Positions 1-8,578 are shown, numbered from the stretch's first letter. The stretch: DNA of 64,000 bases from Nitrosophilus alvini (GCF_015100395.1 NZ_AP022847.1:1509501-1573500); one strand, 5' to 3'. The notes: a model not told the origin generated them from the letters alone. Made by a program: numbers and translations.

Positions 1-39
1 TTCTTTGCTGAAATCTCTCAGCGTCAAAAAGTGTTTCAA
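1..39 (-). CDS. argF: Ornithine carbamoyltransferase, 5' end only (runs off the window)
   Basis: Only the first 13 codons are present; the gene continues past the left edge. Read on the minus strand from a TTG at 39-37 they give MKHFLTLRDFSKE, which matches the conserved N-terminus of catabolic/anabolic ornithine carbamoyltransferases (arginine biosynthesis, ornithine to citrulline). A GTG at 42-40 is in frame, but the AAAGGA ribosome-binding site at about 48-53 is better spaced for the TTG. A TATAAT box lies upstream. The order argF-hemB-ribA-rsmG is one I recall from Campylobacter jejuni, which supports the call despite the short fragment. Confidence 0.78.
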   Translation of the reverse strand, partial: MKHFLTLRDFSKE

Positions 40-68
40 CACATATCCTTTGCAAAAAATAAAAGGTA

Positions 69-80
69 ATTATATCAAAA
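69..80 (-). promoter_or_regulatory. Extended -10 promoter core for argF
   Basis: On the minus strand this reads TTTTGATATAAT, that is a TGnTATAAT extended -10 element, about 27 bases before the argF start. The identical 12-mer occurs at four other intergenic sites in the window (near 1151, 24663, 41114 and 59106). Promoter function is inferred. Confidence 0.6.
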
Positions 81-81
81 C

Positions 82-173
82 GTAGAATAAGGTAGAAGGT
101 TGGGAGATAAAGGCAGAAGGTAGGATTTAACTTATCTTTTTATCCTTCTGCCCTGACCCTTCTATCCTTCTGA
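82..173. repeat. Degenerate heptamer array in two complementary halves, overlapping the hemB stop
   Basis: Purine-rich 7-base units run in register from 89 to 123 (consensus AAGGTAG; 89-95, 96-102, 110-116 and 117-123 are near-identical). A spacer of about 17 bases follows, then pyrimidine-rich units (consensus CCTTCTG) to 173. The halves pair: GGCAGAAGG at 112-120 is the exact complement of 144-152. The second half covers the last codons and stop of hemB (162-173). Transcribed from hemB it would form a hairpin and could act as a terminator, although the following T-run is weak. Confidence 0.7.
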
Positions 174-1139
174 CAAAATCTTGGCAACCTCTTTTGCGTG
201 ATAGCTGATGATAATATCGGCTCCAGCTCTTTTGAAACTGATCATTGTCTCCATCATAACTTTGTCATAATCGATAACACCTGCTTTTGCAGCCATTTTA
301 AGCATTGAGTATTCGCCGCTCACATTATATACGGCAAGTGGAAGAAGGGTATTCTCTTTTATCGTCTTTACAATATCCAGATACGCAAGAGCCGGTTTGA
401 CCATAAGGATATCTGCGCCTTCTCTTTCATCTTCTAGGCTCTCCAGCAGAGCTTCTCTTGAGTTTGCAGGGTTCATCTGATAACTTCTTCTGTCACCGAA
501 GCTGGGAGCAGACTCTGCAACGTCCCTGAATGGACCGTAATAACTGCTTGCAAATTTGGTCGAATAACTCATAATAGGAATATTGATAAATCCGTTACTA
601 TCTAACGCTTCCCTGATAGCTGTTATCATTCCGTCCATCATACCACTGGGCGCTATCATATCCGCACCGGCTTTGGCGTGTATAACCGCCTGTTCGCCAA
701 GGATCTCCAGAGTAGCATCATTATCCACAGTCTGACTTTTCGGATCGAGTATACCGCAATGTCCATGATCTGTATATTCACAGAAACAGAGATCCGTCAC
801 TACACACATATCGGGATGCTCCTCTTTTACAGCTCTTATAGCTTTGGCGATAATGCCGTGTTCACAAAGAGCATCGCTGCCTATACTATCTTTTACATCG
901 GGAATACCGAAAAGTATTATTGAGTTTATTCCAAGAGCTTTAAGCTCTTCGCACTCTTTTAAAACTTCGTCGATACTCAGCTGAAAAACTCCCGGCATAG
1001 ATTCTATCTCTTTTTTTATTCCGTTCCCGCTTCTTACAAAAAGAGGATATATGAAATCATTCATATCAAGCTTTGTCTCTTCTACAAGTTTTCTTAAAGC
1101 AGGATTAATTCTGAGTCTTCTAAATCTCTTAAAATACAT
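162..1139 (-). CDS. hemB: Delta-aminolevulinic acid dehydratase (porphobilinogen synthase)
   Basis: Condenses two 5-aminolevulinate molecules to porphobilinogen in haem synthesis (cytoplasmic). The 325-residue protein has full family length. The zinc-type metal cluster is visible as Cys118, Cys120 and Cys128 in a CFCEY..HGHCG context. The two active-site lysines are Lys195 (YSTKFAS) and Lys248 (MVKPALAY). An in-frame GTG two codons upstream (1145) is possible, but the AAGGAAG ribosome-binding site overlaps it, so the ATG at 1139 is preferred. The gene is divergent from ribA. The last codons and stop lie inside a heptamer repeat array. Confidence 0.97.
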   Translation of the reverse strand: MYFKRFRRLRINPALRKLVEETKLDMNDFIYPLFVRSGNGIKKEIESMPGVFQLSIDEVLKECEELKALGINSIILFGIPDVKDSIGSDALCEHGIIAKAIRAVKEEHPDMCVVTDLCFCEYTDHGHCGILDPKSQTVDNDATLEILGEQAVIHAKAGADMIAPSGMMDGMITAIREALDSNGFINIPIMSYSTKFASSYYGPFRDVAESAPSFGDRRSYQMNPANSREALLESLEDEREGADILMVKPALAYLDIVKTIKENTLLPLAVYNVSGEYSMLKMAAKAGVIDYDKVMMETMISFKRAGADIIISYHAKEVAKILSEG

Positions 1140-1150
1140 TTGCACTTCCT

Positions 1151-1162
1151 TTTTGATATAAT
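1151..1162 (+). promoter_or_regulatory. Extended -10 promoter core in the hemB/ribA divergent region
   Basis: TTTTGATATAAT on the plus strand, identical to four other intergenic sites in the window. If used for ribA it would leave a leader of about 100 bases. The leader shows no FMN-riboswitch core that I can recognise, only a small CGCT/AGCG hairpin near 1220-1232. Confidence 0.5.
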
Positions 1163-1271
1163 CACTGTAAAAGTTTTAAAACATAAGTGCCGTTTATTAC
1201 ATAGATAATCGCGCACTATCGCTAGAAGCGAGAGATGTTTTTCTTTCACATTTTACCAAAAGAAGAGAAAA

Positions 1272-1835
1272 ATGAAGGTAAAAATTTCACAAATCGCAAA
1301 TCTTCCGACAAAATTCGGTAATTTTAAAATACAGGCTTTCAAAGAGGGACATAAAGAACATCTGGTCATCTTTACCGATCCTATGCCAGACATACCTACT
1401 GTACGCGTTCATTCGGAATGCTTGACAGGAGATACTCTTGGCAGCAAAAAATGCGACTGCGGAGAACAGCTGAAATTTGCTCTGGACACTATATCAAATA
1501 GCGGCGGAATGGTAATTTATCTCAGACAGGAAGGCAGAAACATAGGACTGCTTAACAAAGTAAACGCATATGCTCTTCAAGACAGCGGTTATGACACAAT
1601 AACTGCAAATCATCAGCTGGGCTTTTCGGCAGATGAGAGAACTTATGAGATAGTAGAATTTATACTAGAACATTTCGGAATAAAAAAGATAAAGCTTCTT
1701 ACAAACAATCCCAAAAAGATAGAGAGTCTTAAAAATGTTGAAATTGTACAAAGACTTCCGGTAAAAGTCGAACCAAACCCATATAATGAAGAGTATCTAA
1801 AAATTAAAAGAGAAAAACTGGGACATCTGTTATAA
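1272..1835 (+). CDS. ribA: GTP cyclohydrolase II
   Basis: Opens GTP to 2,5-diamino-6-ribosylamino-4-pyrimidinone 5'-phosphate, the first step of riboflavin synthesis. The 187-residue length is that of a stand-alone RibA, not a RibBA fusion. The zinc site is Cys50, Cys61 and Cys63 (SEC...KKCDC). The catalytic segment RQEGRNIGL starts at residue 85. ATG start preceded by an AGAAGAG purine stretch. It is followed after 31 bases by rsmG on the same strand, the order I recall from C. jejuni. Confidence 0.97.
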   Translation: MKVKISQIANLPTKFGNFKIQAFKEGHKEHLVIFTDPMPDIPTVRVHSECLTGDTLGSKKCDCGEQLKFALDTISNSGGMVIYLRQEGRNIGLLNKVNAYALQDSGYDTITANHQLGFSADERTYEIVEFILEHFGIKKIKLLTNNPKKIESLKNVEIVQRLPVKVEPNPYNEEYLKIKREKLGHLL

Positions 1836-1866
1836 AAATCAAAAAGTTGCGACTTAAGGAAAAATT

Positions 1867-2439
1867 TTGACCAAAACCAAAATAGATGATCTGAATCTGC
1901 CGGAAGATTTCTTTAAAAAGGCTGATGAGTTTGCCGATATTCTTCTTGAATGGAACAAAATACACAATCTAACAGGCGCGAAAGATATCAAGGAGATAGA
2001 AAAAAATATAATAGACTCTATAAAACCTGTCAAGTTTCTGCCAAAAGTAAAAACAGCTATGGATATAGGCTCAGGAGCCGGATTTCCCGGAATTATACTT
2101 GCGATGGCTATGCCTGATACAGAGTTTACGCTGGTTGAACCGAGAAACAAAAGAGCCTCTTTTTTGAATTATATAAAAACAAAGTTGGCACTCAAAAATG
2201 TAAAAGTGGAAAAAAAGAGGGTCGAAGAGCTTACGCCCAGGAAATTTGATCTGATAACATCAAGAGCAGTAGCGGCAAGCGACAAACTTTTAGAACTTGC
2301 CAAACCTTTTGCAAAAAATGATACAATATTTGTTTTTTATAAAGGCGACGAGGCCGTAAAAGAGGCCAAGGAGATCAAAAACGCCCAAATCATAAATGAA
2401 GGCAGAAGAAAATATCTGATTATCAAAGGTTTGAAATGA
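1867..2439 (+). CDS. rsmG: 16S rRNA (guanine527-N7)-methyltransferase RsmG
   Basis: SAM-dependent methyltransferase that makes m7G527 in 16S rRNA. The SAM-binding loop DIGSGAGFPG is at residues 66-75, with the usual acidic loop VEPRNKR after it. It starts at TTG (1867-1869) behind AAGGA at 1857-1860 with good spacing. At 190 residues it is slightly short but normal for this phylum. Its stop overlaps the start of the next gene by four bases (ATGA), so the two are translationally coupled. Confidence 0.95.
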   Translation: MTKTKIDDLNLPEDFFKKADEFADILLEWNKIHNLTGAKDIKEIEKNIIDSIKPVKFLPKVKTAMDIGSGAGFPGIILAMAMPDTEFTLVEPRNKRASFLNYIKTKLALKNVKVEKKRVEELTPRKFDLITSRAVAASDKLLELAKPFAKNDTIFVFYKGDEAVKEAKEIKNAQIINEGRRKYLIIKGLK

Positions 2440-2663
2440 TTATGAAAATATTGCTTTTACTCGTAGTTTTAGCGGCTGTATATTTTATATTTTTCAAAAA
2501 GAAAACTCCCCAGACGCAAAATATGTCAAAAGAGAAAAAAAGAAACGTTGACGAAGAGATTATGATAGAGTGCAGCAAATGCGGCACATATGTAAGTAGC
2601 AAAGAAGCAGTGATAAAAGACGGCAGGTTTTTCTGTTCGAAAGAGTGTGCGGGAGTTGGATAA
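2436..2663 (+). CDS. PP0621-type small membrane-anchored zinc-ribbon protein
   Basis: 75 residues. An N-terminal hydrophobic segment (about 3-20) is followed by a charged linker and a C-terminal four-cysteine knuckle: Cys46, Cys49, Cys67 and Cys71 (CSKCG...FFCSKEC). This matches the PP0621 family of small proteins of unknown function that often follow cell-maintenance genes. The ATGA overlap with rsmG indicates cotranslation. A second ATG at 2442 is an alternative start. Function unknown; the cysteines suggest metal binding. Confidence 0.8.
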   Translation: MIMKILLLLVVLAAVYFIFFKKKTPQTQNMSKEKKRNVDEEIMIECSKCGTYVSSKEAVIKDGRFFCSKECAGVG

Positions 2664-2670
2664 AAAATAT

Positions 2671-2712
2671 ACCTTACCACCTATTACACATTACGAATCA
2701 CTAACCAATCGG
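2671..2712. repeat. Degenerate heptamer array (YACNNAT type)
   Basis: Six 7-base units in register between the PP0621-type gene and the next gene. The clearest are CACCTAT (2678), TACACAT (2685) and TACGAAT (2692). It is a rotation of the AATCACC/AATTACG array at 4038-4079. The last unit runs into the GGAGAAA ribosome-binding site of the downstream gene. Confidence 0.55.
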
Positions 2713-2720
2713 AGAAAAAA

Positions 2721-3083
2721 ATGATAATAATAGGACATAAAGATATATCTGCCGATACTCTTTATAGAATAAAATCGTTCGAAGATATAGAGAAAACTCC
2801 TCCGAACACGACTGTGTTTTTTGATTTCGACATAGATTTGATGAAAAGGTGTATTGAAAATTCCGTAGAATTTGCAGTTTTTGTAAAGGATATAAAAGAG
2901 GCCCTCTTTGCAAACAGCATGTCGGCCAAATATGCCGTATGTGATAAATCAAAGGCAAAAGAGATACAGGAAATCGCAGAAAACTATCTTTTTGATACTA
3001 AAATCATCGCAAAAATATCTCTCGAATATGAAATAGAAAAATATGCTAAACTATCTATCGACGGAGTTCTTTTTGAGAGGTGA
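2721..3083 (+). CDS. Conserved hypothetical protein, 120 residues
   Basis: I do not recognise this family. It is a soluble acidic alpha/beta protein without signal peptide or membrane segment. Residues 44-100 alternate hydrophobic strands (FAVFVKDIK, YAVCDKS) with helices, which could be a small receiver-like or Rossmann-like fold. It has a clear GGAGAAAA ribosome-binding site and coding-like composition. It sits between the PP0621-type gene and htpX, each separated by about 60 bases of repeat-like spacer, so it may share transcription with them. Confidence 0.75.
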   Translation: MIIIGHKDISADTLYRIKSFEDIEKTPPNTTVFFDFDIDLMKRCIENSVEFAVFVKDIKEALFANSMSAKYAVCDKSKAKEIQEIAENYLFDTKIIAKISLEYEIEKYAKLSIDGVLFER

Positions 3084-3133
3084 CTGACAACCGATAAATT
3101 ATCCATTTTCGAATTATGAGTGACCTATCACGG
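3083..3133. repeat. Weak degenerate heptamer-like spacer
   Basis: The spacer before htpX has the composition of the neighbouring arrays (TATCCAT, GAATTAT, GAGTGAC, CTATCAC) with an approximate 7-base rhythm, starting at the stop codon of the upstream gene. Register is poorer than in the other arrays, so the assignment is tentative. Confidence 0.3.
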
Positions 3134-3151
3134 CTTTAAAGGGGGAAATTT

Positions 3152-4009
3152 ATGGAAGCAGTAAAAACAGTTTTTCTTATGGCTCTTTTAACCATACTAC
3201 TTGTATGGGTGGGAGGAATCTTTGGCGGAAAAACCGGTATGATAATAGCGCTTCTCTTTGCGGGCGTTATGAATTTCGTAAGTTATTTCTATTCCGACAA
3301 ACTTGTTTTAAGACACTATCACGCTGTTGAAGTAGGTCCGAAAGAGGCCCCTGGACTTTATGCAATTGTGGAAAGGCTTTCCAAAAAAGCGGGTATTCCC
3401 ATGCCGAAAGTCTATATAATTCCTGAAGAAGTACCAAACGCATTTGCAACTGGAAGAAATCCAGAACATGCTGCTGTAGCCGTCACCGAAGGGCTTTTGA
3501 ATCTATTGAACGAAGAAGAGGTTGAAGCTGTTCTGGCGCATGAACTCAGCCACGTAAAACATTACGATATTCTTATAGGTACAGTTGCCGCCACAATAGC
3601 CGGGGCTATTGCAATGCTGGCAAATATGATGCAGTTTGCGGCATTTTTCGGCGGTGGAAGAGATGACAACAGACCAAATCCTATAATAATGCTTATTATG
3701 TCCATTCTGCTTCCGATTGCCGCTGCCATCATCCAAATGGCGGTAAGCAGAAGCAGAGAATATATGGCAGACGAAGGTGCGGCAAAAATCACAGGACATC
3801 CCGAATGGCTTCAAAGCGCTCTTATAAAACTGGAAGAGTATAACCGAAGAGGTATGCTCCCCGAAGCGACGCCCGAAACAGCACATATGTTCATTATAAA
3901 TCCCTTTACAGGCAAAAATATAAATTTTGCTACACTTTTTAGTACCCACCCTTCTACTGAAGATAGAGTAAGAAGACTTGAAGAGCTTAAAAAAGAGATG
4001 TTTGTGTGA
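3152..4009 (+). CDS. htpX: Membrane zinc metalloprotease HtpX (M48)
   Basis: Inner-membrane protease that degrades damaged membrane proteins. 285 residues. Two N-terminal membrane helices (about 5-22 and 28-46), then the M48 domain with HELSH at 130-134 (zinc ligands His130 and His134, catalytic Glu131) and a third ligand Glu203 in [11 protein letters not shown] second hydrophobic pair (about 141-165 and 176-196) precedes it, as in the family. Strong ribosome-binding site AAAGGGGGAAA. The final codons lie in a GTG-phased hexamer array. Confidence 0.96.
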   Translation: MEAVKTVFLMALLTILLVWVGGIFGGKTGMIIALLFAGVMNFVSYFYSDKLVLRHYHAVEVGPKEAPGLYAIVERLSKKAGIPMPKVYIIPEEVPNAFATGRNPEHAAVAVTEGLLNLLNEEEVEAVLAHELSHVKHYDILIGTVAATIAGAIAMLANMMQFAAFFGGGRDDNRPNPIIMLIMSILLPIAAAIIQMAVSRSREYMADEGAAKITGHPEWLQSALIKLEEYNRRGMLPEATPETAHMFIINPFTGKNINFATLFSTHPSTEDRVRRLEELKKEMFV

Positions 4010-4079
4010 GTGTTAGTGCGGGTGTAGGTGAAAGCTCAATCACCGATCACCAATCACAAGTCACGAATTACGAATTTAG
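4004..4079. repeat. Composite array: GTG-phased hexamers followed by AATCACC/AATTACG heptamers
   Basis: Five 6-base units beginning GTG run from 4004 to 4033 (GTGTGA, GTGTTA, GTGCGG, GTGTAG). They start inside the last two codons and stop of htpX. Six heptamers follow in perfect register from 4038 to 4079, drifting from AATCACC through AATCACA to AATTACG. It lies between the convergent htpX and alr genes. The heptamer part resembles short tandemly repeated repetitive sequences described in cyanobacteria. Confidence 0.75.
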
Positions 4080-4092
4080 TACAAGTAACAGG

Positions 4093-5124
4093 CTACATTT
4101 GCCTGTTTACCACTCTTTTTAAAAAAGGCGAGAGTTTTACTAGGATTTCGTAACTTATCGTGTTGAAAAATCTTGCACATTTTTTTGCATCATCAATTAT
4201 ACAAATTTCTTGCTTTTGGCTATCGATACTCATACTGTCCATAGATACTCTGCCGAGTATCTTCTCTCCTCCCGGCAAAATATATTCCCTTGAGCCGTCG
4301 AGTCTAAAAAATCCGTCCGCATATCCTATATCGTATGTGGAAACAACTATATCCCTATCAGCTTCAAAAACGCCTCCATATCCTAATCTCTGGCCTTTTT
4401 TGAGTCTTTTTGAAGCTATCTTTTCACCCCACAGCGAAAGAACCGGCTTTAGTTCCGGCATATCAAATACCTCATCGCTTTCCAGGTAGCCATATGCAGC
4501 GATTCCCACTCTTGCAAAATCCTCATCAAAACTCTCACTTCTAAAGAGCGCTGCAGAGTTGCAGGAGTGAAAAAGAGGTCTTTCAAATCCAAACTCATAA
4601 CACAGTTCCAAAACTCTTTTCTTCGCTTTCTCAAATCTCTTTTTCTGCCAGAAAAGTTCCGTACTGAGCTCATCCGCGCTTCTGAAGTGGGTAAAAACAC
4701 CTCTTAAAACCAGTCCTCTTTTTTTAATCAGATCAAAAGCTTCTTTTGTCTCTGATAGCTCTATACCGTTTCTGTGCATACCGGTATCAATTTTCAGTTC
4801 AACTGTTGAAAAGGGAGGGATTTTTTTCAGATCCTCTATACAATTTACGGTTATTCCGATATTTGGTATCGGTTTTTCTTGCGGTATTTCGGATAGAACA
4901 AGTATGTAACCGAAAAGTTTTTCTATTTTCAAAGCTTCCGCCATATTTCTGACAACCGCTTTTTCTATCCCAAACTCATATGCCAAAGCGGCCATCTCCT
5001 CAAGTCCATGACCGTATGCGTTGTCTTTAAGGACAAGGGCTACTCTTTTTTTTGAACCGGCTTTTTTTGAGACAATCTCAAGGTTTTCAAAAAAATTTTT
5101 TGCGTCTATTTTTATATATCCCAT
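4093..5124 (-). CDS. alr: Alanine racemase
   Basis: PLP enzyme that interconverts L- and D-alanine for peptidoglycan. 343 residues, somewhat shorter than the typical 360-370. The PLP lysine is Lys33 in VLKDNAYGHG, and the second catalytic base is Tyr249 in RLGYGG. The substrate-loop motif reads DTGMHRNG instead of the more usual DTGMGRLG. ATG start at 5124; the divergent aguA begins about 50 bases away, so both promoters must be compact. Confidence 0.95.
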   Translation of the reverse strand: MGYIKIDAKNFFENLEIVSKKAGSKKRVALVLKDNAYGHGLEEMAALAYEFGIEKAVVRNMAEALKIEKLFGYILVLSEIPQEKPIPNIGITVNCIEDLKKIPPFSTVELKIDTGMHRNGIELSETKEAFDLIKKRGLVLRGVFTHFRSADELSTELFWQKKRFEKAKKRVLELCYEFGFERPLFHSCNSAALFRSESFDEDFARVGIAAYGYLESDEVFDMPELKPVLSLWGEKIASKRLKKGQRLGYGGVFEADRDIVVSTYDIGYADGFFRLDGSREYILPGGEKILGRVSMDSMSIDSQKQEICIIDDAKKCARFFNTISYEILVKLSPFLKRVVNRQM

Positions 5125-5175
5125 GATAAAATGGTATCGATTTTTCTATTTGAAATCACTGAACAAAGGAAAATT

Positions 5176-6168
5176 TTGAAAAGATTGCCGGCGGAATGGG
5201 AAAGACAAAGAGAGACGCTTCTGGTTTTCCCTCATGATGAGAGCGACTGGAACGAATATCTGAGCGATATTAGAAAAACATACATAGATATAGTCAAAGC
5301 TATTACAAAATATCAAAAATGCACCCTTCTTTGCAAAGATATAGAAGAGGCAAAAGACTGGTTCGCCGGTTTTGAAAATATCAACTTCATACAGATGGAT
5401 ACTAACGACACATGGATAAGAGACTACGGACCAATAACCATAAAAGCCGGCTCAAAAGCCAAATATCTTGATTTCTTTTTTAACGGCTGGGGACTCAAAT
5501 ATCCTGCAAATTTCGACAATCTCGTAAACAGAAAACTTTATGCTGAAAAATTTCTTGACAACCTGGAAACAATCGGGTTCGTTCTTGAAGGCGGCAGCAT
5601 AGAGTCAAACGGCGAGGGCATAATCCTAACCACAAAAGAGTGCCTTTTGGAAGCCAACCGAAATCCCCATCTGTCGCAAAAAGAGATTGAGAACTCTTTG
5701 AAAAATTTTCTGGGTGCAAAAAAGATTTTATGGCTCAATCACGGATTTTTGGCAGGAGACGATACAGATTCGCATATAGATACACTGGCAAGATTTATCA
5801 AAAAAGATACTATAGTATACGTAAAGTGCGATGACCCTGAAGATGAGCATTTTGAAGAGCTCTTAAAGATGGAAAAAGAGCTGAAAAGCTTCAAAGATTT
5901 GAACAAAAAATCTTTCACTCTTGTTCCTCTGCCCTGGATATCTCCAAAATTTTATAAGAATGAGAGACTTCCGGCAACATATGCAAACTTCCTTTTCATC
6001 AACGATGCCATTTTGGTTCCGGTATACGGCGATAAAAATGATAAAAAAGCAGTTGAACTGTTTAAAAATCTTCTTCCTGACAGAGAAGTCATACCTGTCG
6101 ACTCATCCGTTCTTATAAGGCAGCACGGCTCGATACACTGCGCATCAATGCAGATACCGATGTTATAG
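5176..6168 (+). CDS. aguA: Agmatine deiminase (agmatine iminohydrolase)
   Basis: Hydrolyses agmatine to N-carbamoylputrescine and ammonia; guanidine-modifying enzyme superfamily. 330 residues from a TTG at 5176 behind AAGGA (5166-5170), giving MKRLPAEWERQ, the usual family start. The frame is open further upstream to an ATG at 5131, but that codon lacks a ribosome-binding site and would add 15 unrelated residues. Active-site elements: WIRDYGP (80-86), GGS-E (139-143), DTDSHID (196-202) and catalytic Cys322 in GSIHCAS. The partner aguB lies 2.4 kb downstream beyond znuABC. Together they give putrescine without ornithine decarboxylase. Confidence 0.93.
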   Translation: MKRLPAEWERQRETLLVFPHDESDWNEYLSDIRKTYIDIVKAITKYQKCTLLCKDIEEAKDWFAGFENINFIQMDTNDTWIRDYGPITIKAGSKAKYLDFFFNGWGLKYPANFDNLVNRKLYAEKFLDNLETIGFVLEGGSIESNGEGIILTTKECLLEANRNPHLSQKEIENSLKNFLGAKKILWLNHGFLAGDDTDSHIDTLARFIKKDTIVYVKCDDPEDEHFEELLKMEKELKSFKDLNKKSFTLVPLPWISPKFYKNERLPATYANFLFINDAILVPVYGDKNDKKAVELFKNLLPDREVIPVDSSVLIRQHGSIHCASMQIPML

Positions 6169-6189
6169 TTTTAAAAGCACTTATTGGAT

Positions 6190-6196
6190 ATAATTG
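6190..6196 (+). promoter_or_regulatory. Putative -10 box before znuA
   Basis: A TATAAT-type box (GGATATAAT) lies about 25 bases before the znuA start. I could not recognise a Zur- or Fur-type palindrome around it, so metal regulation is not shown by the sequence. Confidence 0.4.
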
Positions 6197-6218
6197 CATA
6201 AATTTTATAAGGAATAGA

Positions 6219-7082
6219 ATGAAAAGATTTATCTTTTATATCGTTTTTTTCTCAACCTTTATTTATGCCGAAATAAACGTTGCAGTATCGATAATGCCGC
6301 AAAAGTTTTTTGTCGAAAAAATTGCCGGAGATTTGGCCAATATAGAGGTAATGGTGCCTCCTGGAAGCTCTCCGGCCACCTATTCGGTAAAACCGGGGCA
6401 GCTTAAAGATTTGAAAAAGGCATCTGTATATTTTTCAGTCGGTGTACCTTTCGAAAAAGCTTGGCTGAAAAGATTTCACTCGGTAAACAAAAAACTTATC
6501 ATAGCCGATACATCAAAATATATAAAAAAGATTCCCATGGAAACGGATCATCATCATGAGGAAGAACATGAGCATAATCACGAACACGGCTCCCTCGATC
6601 CGCACATCTGGCTGGCGCCGCCTCTTGCCATTTTGCAGGCACGTGTAATTTTGGAAAATCTAGTCAAATTGGATCCAAAAAACAGTGCTGTATATTTCAA
6701 AAACTATAACGATTTTGTCAAAGAGTGTGCCTATCTCGATACCAGAATTTTTCAAGCAATAAGAAAGATACCAAAAAAAGAGTTCATCGTCTATCACCCC
6801 TCATTTGGATATTTTGCCAAACTTTACGGACTCAAACAGATAGCAATTGAGAAAGAGGGCAAAGAACCCGGCATGAAACATCTCAAAGAAATTATAGATT
6901 TTGCAAAGAAAAAAGATATAAAAGTGATCTTCGCAGAGCCTCAGTTTCCCAAAAAAAGTGCCGATTTCATAGCAAAAAAAATAGGCGGTATTGTTCTTTT
7001 GGTAGACCCGCTTGCATATGAGTGGGATAAAAATCTTTTAAAGGTGGTGGAGGCGTTTGAAAAAGCCGGCAATAAGCGTTAA
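6219..7082 (+). CDS. znuA: Periplasmic zinc/manganese-binding protein of an ABC importer (ZnuA/TroA family)
   Basis: Captures metal for the ZnuBC importer. 287 residues with a signal peptide (residues 1-17, cleavage near FIYA/E). A histidine- and glutamate-rich loop at 110-124 is followed by DPHIWLAP (127-134), as in ZnuA-type zinc receptors. Further ligand regions are YHPSFGYF and the C-terminal VDPLAYEW. No lipobox cysteine, so it is a soluble periplasmic protein. ATG start with AAGGAA. Its end overlaps znuC by 26 bases. Confidence 0.92.
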   Translation: MKRFIFYIVFFSTFIYAEINVAVSIMPQKFFVEKIAGDLANIEVMVPPGSSPATYSVKPGQLKDLKKASVYFSVGVPFEKAWLKRFHSVNKKLIIADTSKYIKKIPMETDHHHEEEHEHNHEHGSLDPHIWLAPPLAILQARVILENLVKLDPKNSAVYFKNYNDFVKECAYLDTRIFQAIRKIPKKEFIVYHPSFGYFAKLYGLKQIAIEKEGKEPGMKHLKEIIDFAKKKDIKVIFAEPQFPKKSADFIAKKIGGIVLLVDPLAYEWDKNLLKVVEAFEKAGNKR

Positions 7083-7788
7083 AAATCTTTATTTCAAATA
7101 TGATAAAGAATTTGTGCTTCAGGATATAAGCGTTGATATTTATGAAAACGACTATATTGCCGTCATTGGACCAAACGGTGGCGGCAAATCTACATTTGTC
7201 AAAATTTTGCTGGGTCTTTTGAAACCCGATAGAGGGGAAGTAAAAATATATGGGAAAAAACCCGAATATGCAAGAGAGCTCATTGGATATCTTCCGCAAA
7301 TGATAAATTTCAACTTGGATCTTCCCATATCTGTGGAAGAGGTGGTACTCCAAGGAAGGCTTAAAAAAGGAAAACTCTTTTACAGCAAAGATGACCGAAA
7401 AAAAACAGATGAGACTTTGTCAAAAATGGGACTGACAGGTCTTAAAAAAAGAAAAATTGAGGAGCTCTCGGGAGGCCAGAGGCAAAAAGTACTTATTGCA
7501 AGAGCCCTATGTTCAGAGCCTAAAATTTTGATTTTCGATGAGCCGACTGCATCGATAGATATAGAAGGACAAAAAGAGATATATAAAATTTTAAAAGAGC
7601 TTGACTTAACCAAAATCGTTATAAGTCATGATATAAACATTCTGTTTGAAGGGGTAAACAGAGTAGCTTATATCAACAGAAAAATATATATGCATGAAGA
7701 AGTTGATATCAATCTCAAAAGAGAGGGGCATTTTTGTGAAATGGAACTTCTAAATCACTTTAAGAGCTGCAATGCTGGAACTGTTTGA
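7057..7788 (+). CDS. znuC: Zinc ABC transporter ATP-binding protein
   Basis: ATPase that drives the metal importer. 243 residues. Walker A GPNGGGKST at 38-46, signature LSGGQRQK at 137-144, Walker B ILIFDEP at 157-163, and the switch histidine in ISHD. It starts at TTG (7057) behind GGTGGTGGAGG, inside the end of znuA. The 26-base overlap and the 17-base overlap with znuB show a tightly coupled operon. Confidence 0.93.
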   Translation: MKKPAISVKNLYFKYDKEFVLQDISVDIYENDYIAVIGPNGGGKSTFVKILLGLLKPDRGEVKIYGKKPEYARELIGYLPQMINFNLDLPISVEEVVLQGRLKKGKLFYSKDDRKKTDETLSKMGLTGLKKRKIEELSGGQRQKVLIARALCSEPKILIFDEPTASIDIEGQKEIYKILKELDLTKIVISHDINILFEGVNRVAYINRKIYMHEEVDINLKREGHFCEMELLNHFKSCNAGTV

Positions 7789-8566
7789 AAACTCTATATA
7801 TGCATCGCTGCTTTTATCTGTGGCAATAGGAATTATCGGATCGTTGATGCTTATAAATAGATACGGGTTTCTAGCCGCATCTATTGCACACGGAAGCTAC
7901 GGCGGTGTCGGGATGGCCATATATTTTGGTTTTTCGATACTTTTGGGAGCCACTCTTTTTTCTATAGCACTTGCACTGCTTTTATCGTATATCACATATA
8001 AAAATCCTCATAGAAGCGATACGCTTATAGGCGTTATATGGGCAGTCGGCATGAGTATAGGTATTATATTTACAAATCTGGCTCCGGGATACAATGTGGA
8101 CCTGATGAGCTTTCTTTTTGGCGATATTTTGATGGTACCTGAAACCGACCTCTACTATATGGCCGTGGTTGATATTGTTCTCATCGTGTCGGCGGTAATA
8201 TTTTATAATCATCTTTTGGCTCTTTCCTACGACAGGGACTTTGCTCTTTTAAGAGGGGTAAACGTAAAAGCGCTGCATACATTTGTACTTGTGCTTATAG
8301 CACTCACAGTCGTTATGAGTATCCGTTCGGTAGGGCTTATACTTGTTATCGCACTTTTCAGTATACCGCCGTATATTGCCGAAAAATTTACAAAAAACCT
8401 GAAAGAGATGATGGTACTTTCAGCCTCTCTTTCTGCCATTTTCTGCCTTCTTGGACTTTACGTAGCATATGTTCTTGATATTCCGGCAACTGCATCTATT
8501 ATACTTACTGCAGCTCTTTTTTTTGCTCTGGTTTTTTTTAAAAATATGAACAGCTATAAAACATAA
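7772..8566 (+). CDS. znuB: Zinc ABC transporter permease
   Basis: Inner-membrane permease of the ABC-3 family, 264 residues with eight or so hydrophobic helices beginning at about residue 11. The conserved SIAHGSYGGVG segment (residues 38-48) and the R-G-V coupling region near 165 (FALLRGVNVKAL) fit ZnuB/MntB-type permeases. Third gene of znuABC; aguB follows after 12 bases, so the polyamine gene is probably on the same transcript. Confidence 0.93.
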   Translation: MLELFENSIYASLLLSVAIGIIGSLMLINRYGFLAASIAHGSYGGVGMAIYFGFSILLGATLFSIALALLLSYITYKNPHRSDTLIGVIWAVGMSIGIIFTNLAPGYNVDLMSFLFGDILMVPETDLYYMAVVDIVLIVSAVIFYNHLLALSYDRDFALLRGVNVKALHTFVLVLIALTVVMSIRSVGLILVIALFSIPPYIAEKFTKNLKEMMVLSASLSAIFCLLGLYVAYVLDIPATASIILTAALFFALVFFKNMNSYKT

Positions 8567-8578
8567 AAAGGATCGGAT

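Noticed and set aside
1163-1271. Possible FMN riboswitch in the leader of ribA
   Set aside because: No conserved RFN core or closing stem could be recognised; only a four-base hairpin is present.
5131-5175. N-terminal extension of AguA from the ATG at 5131
   Set aside because: No ribosome-binding site there, sequence unlike the family, and a well-placed AAGGA precedes the TTG at 5176.
6160-6218. Zur or Fur operator before znuA
   Set aside because: No convincing palindrome of either type around the -10 box.
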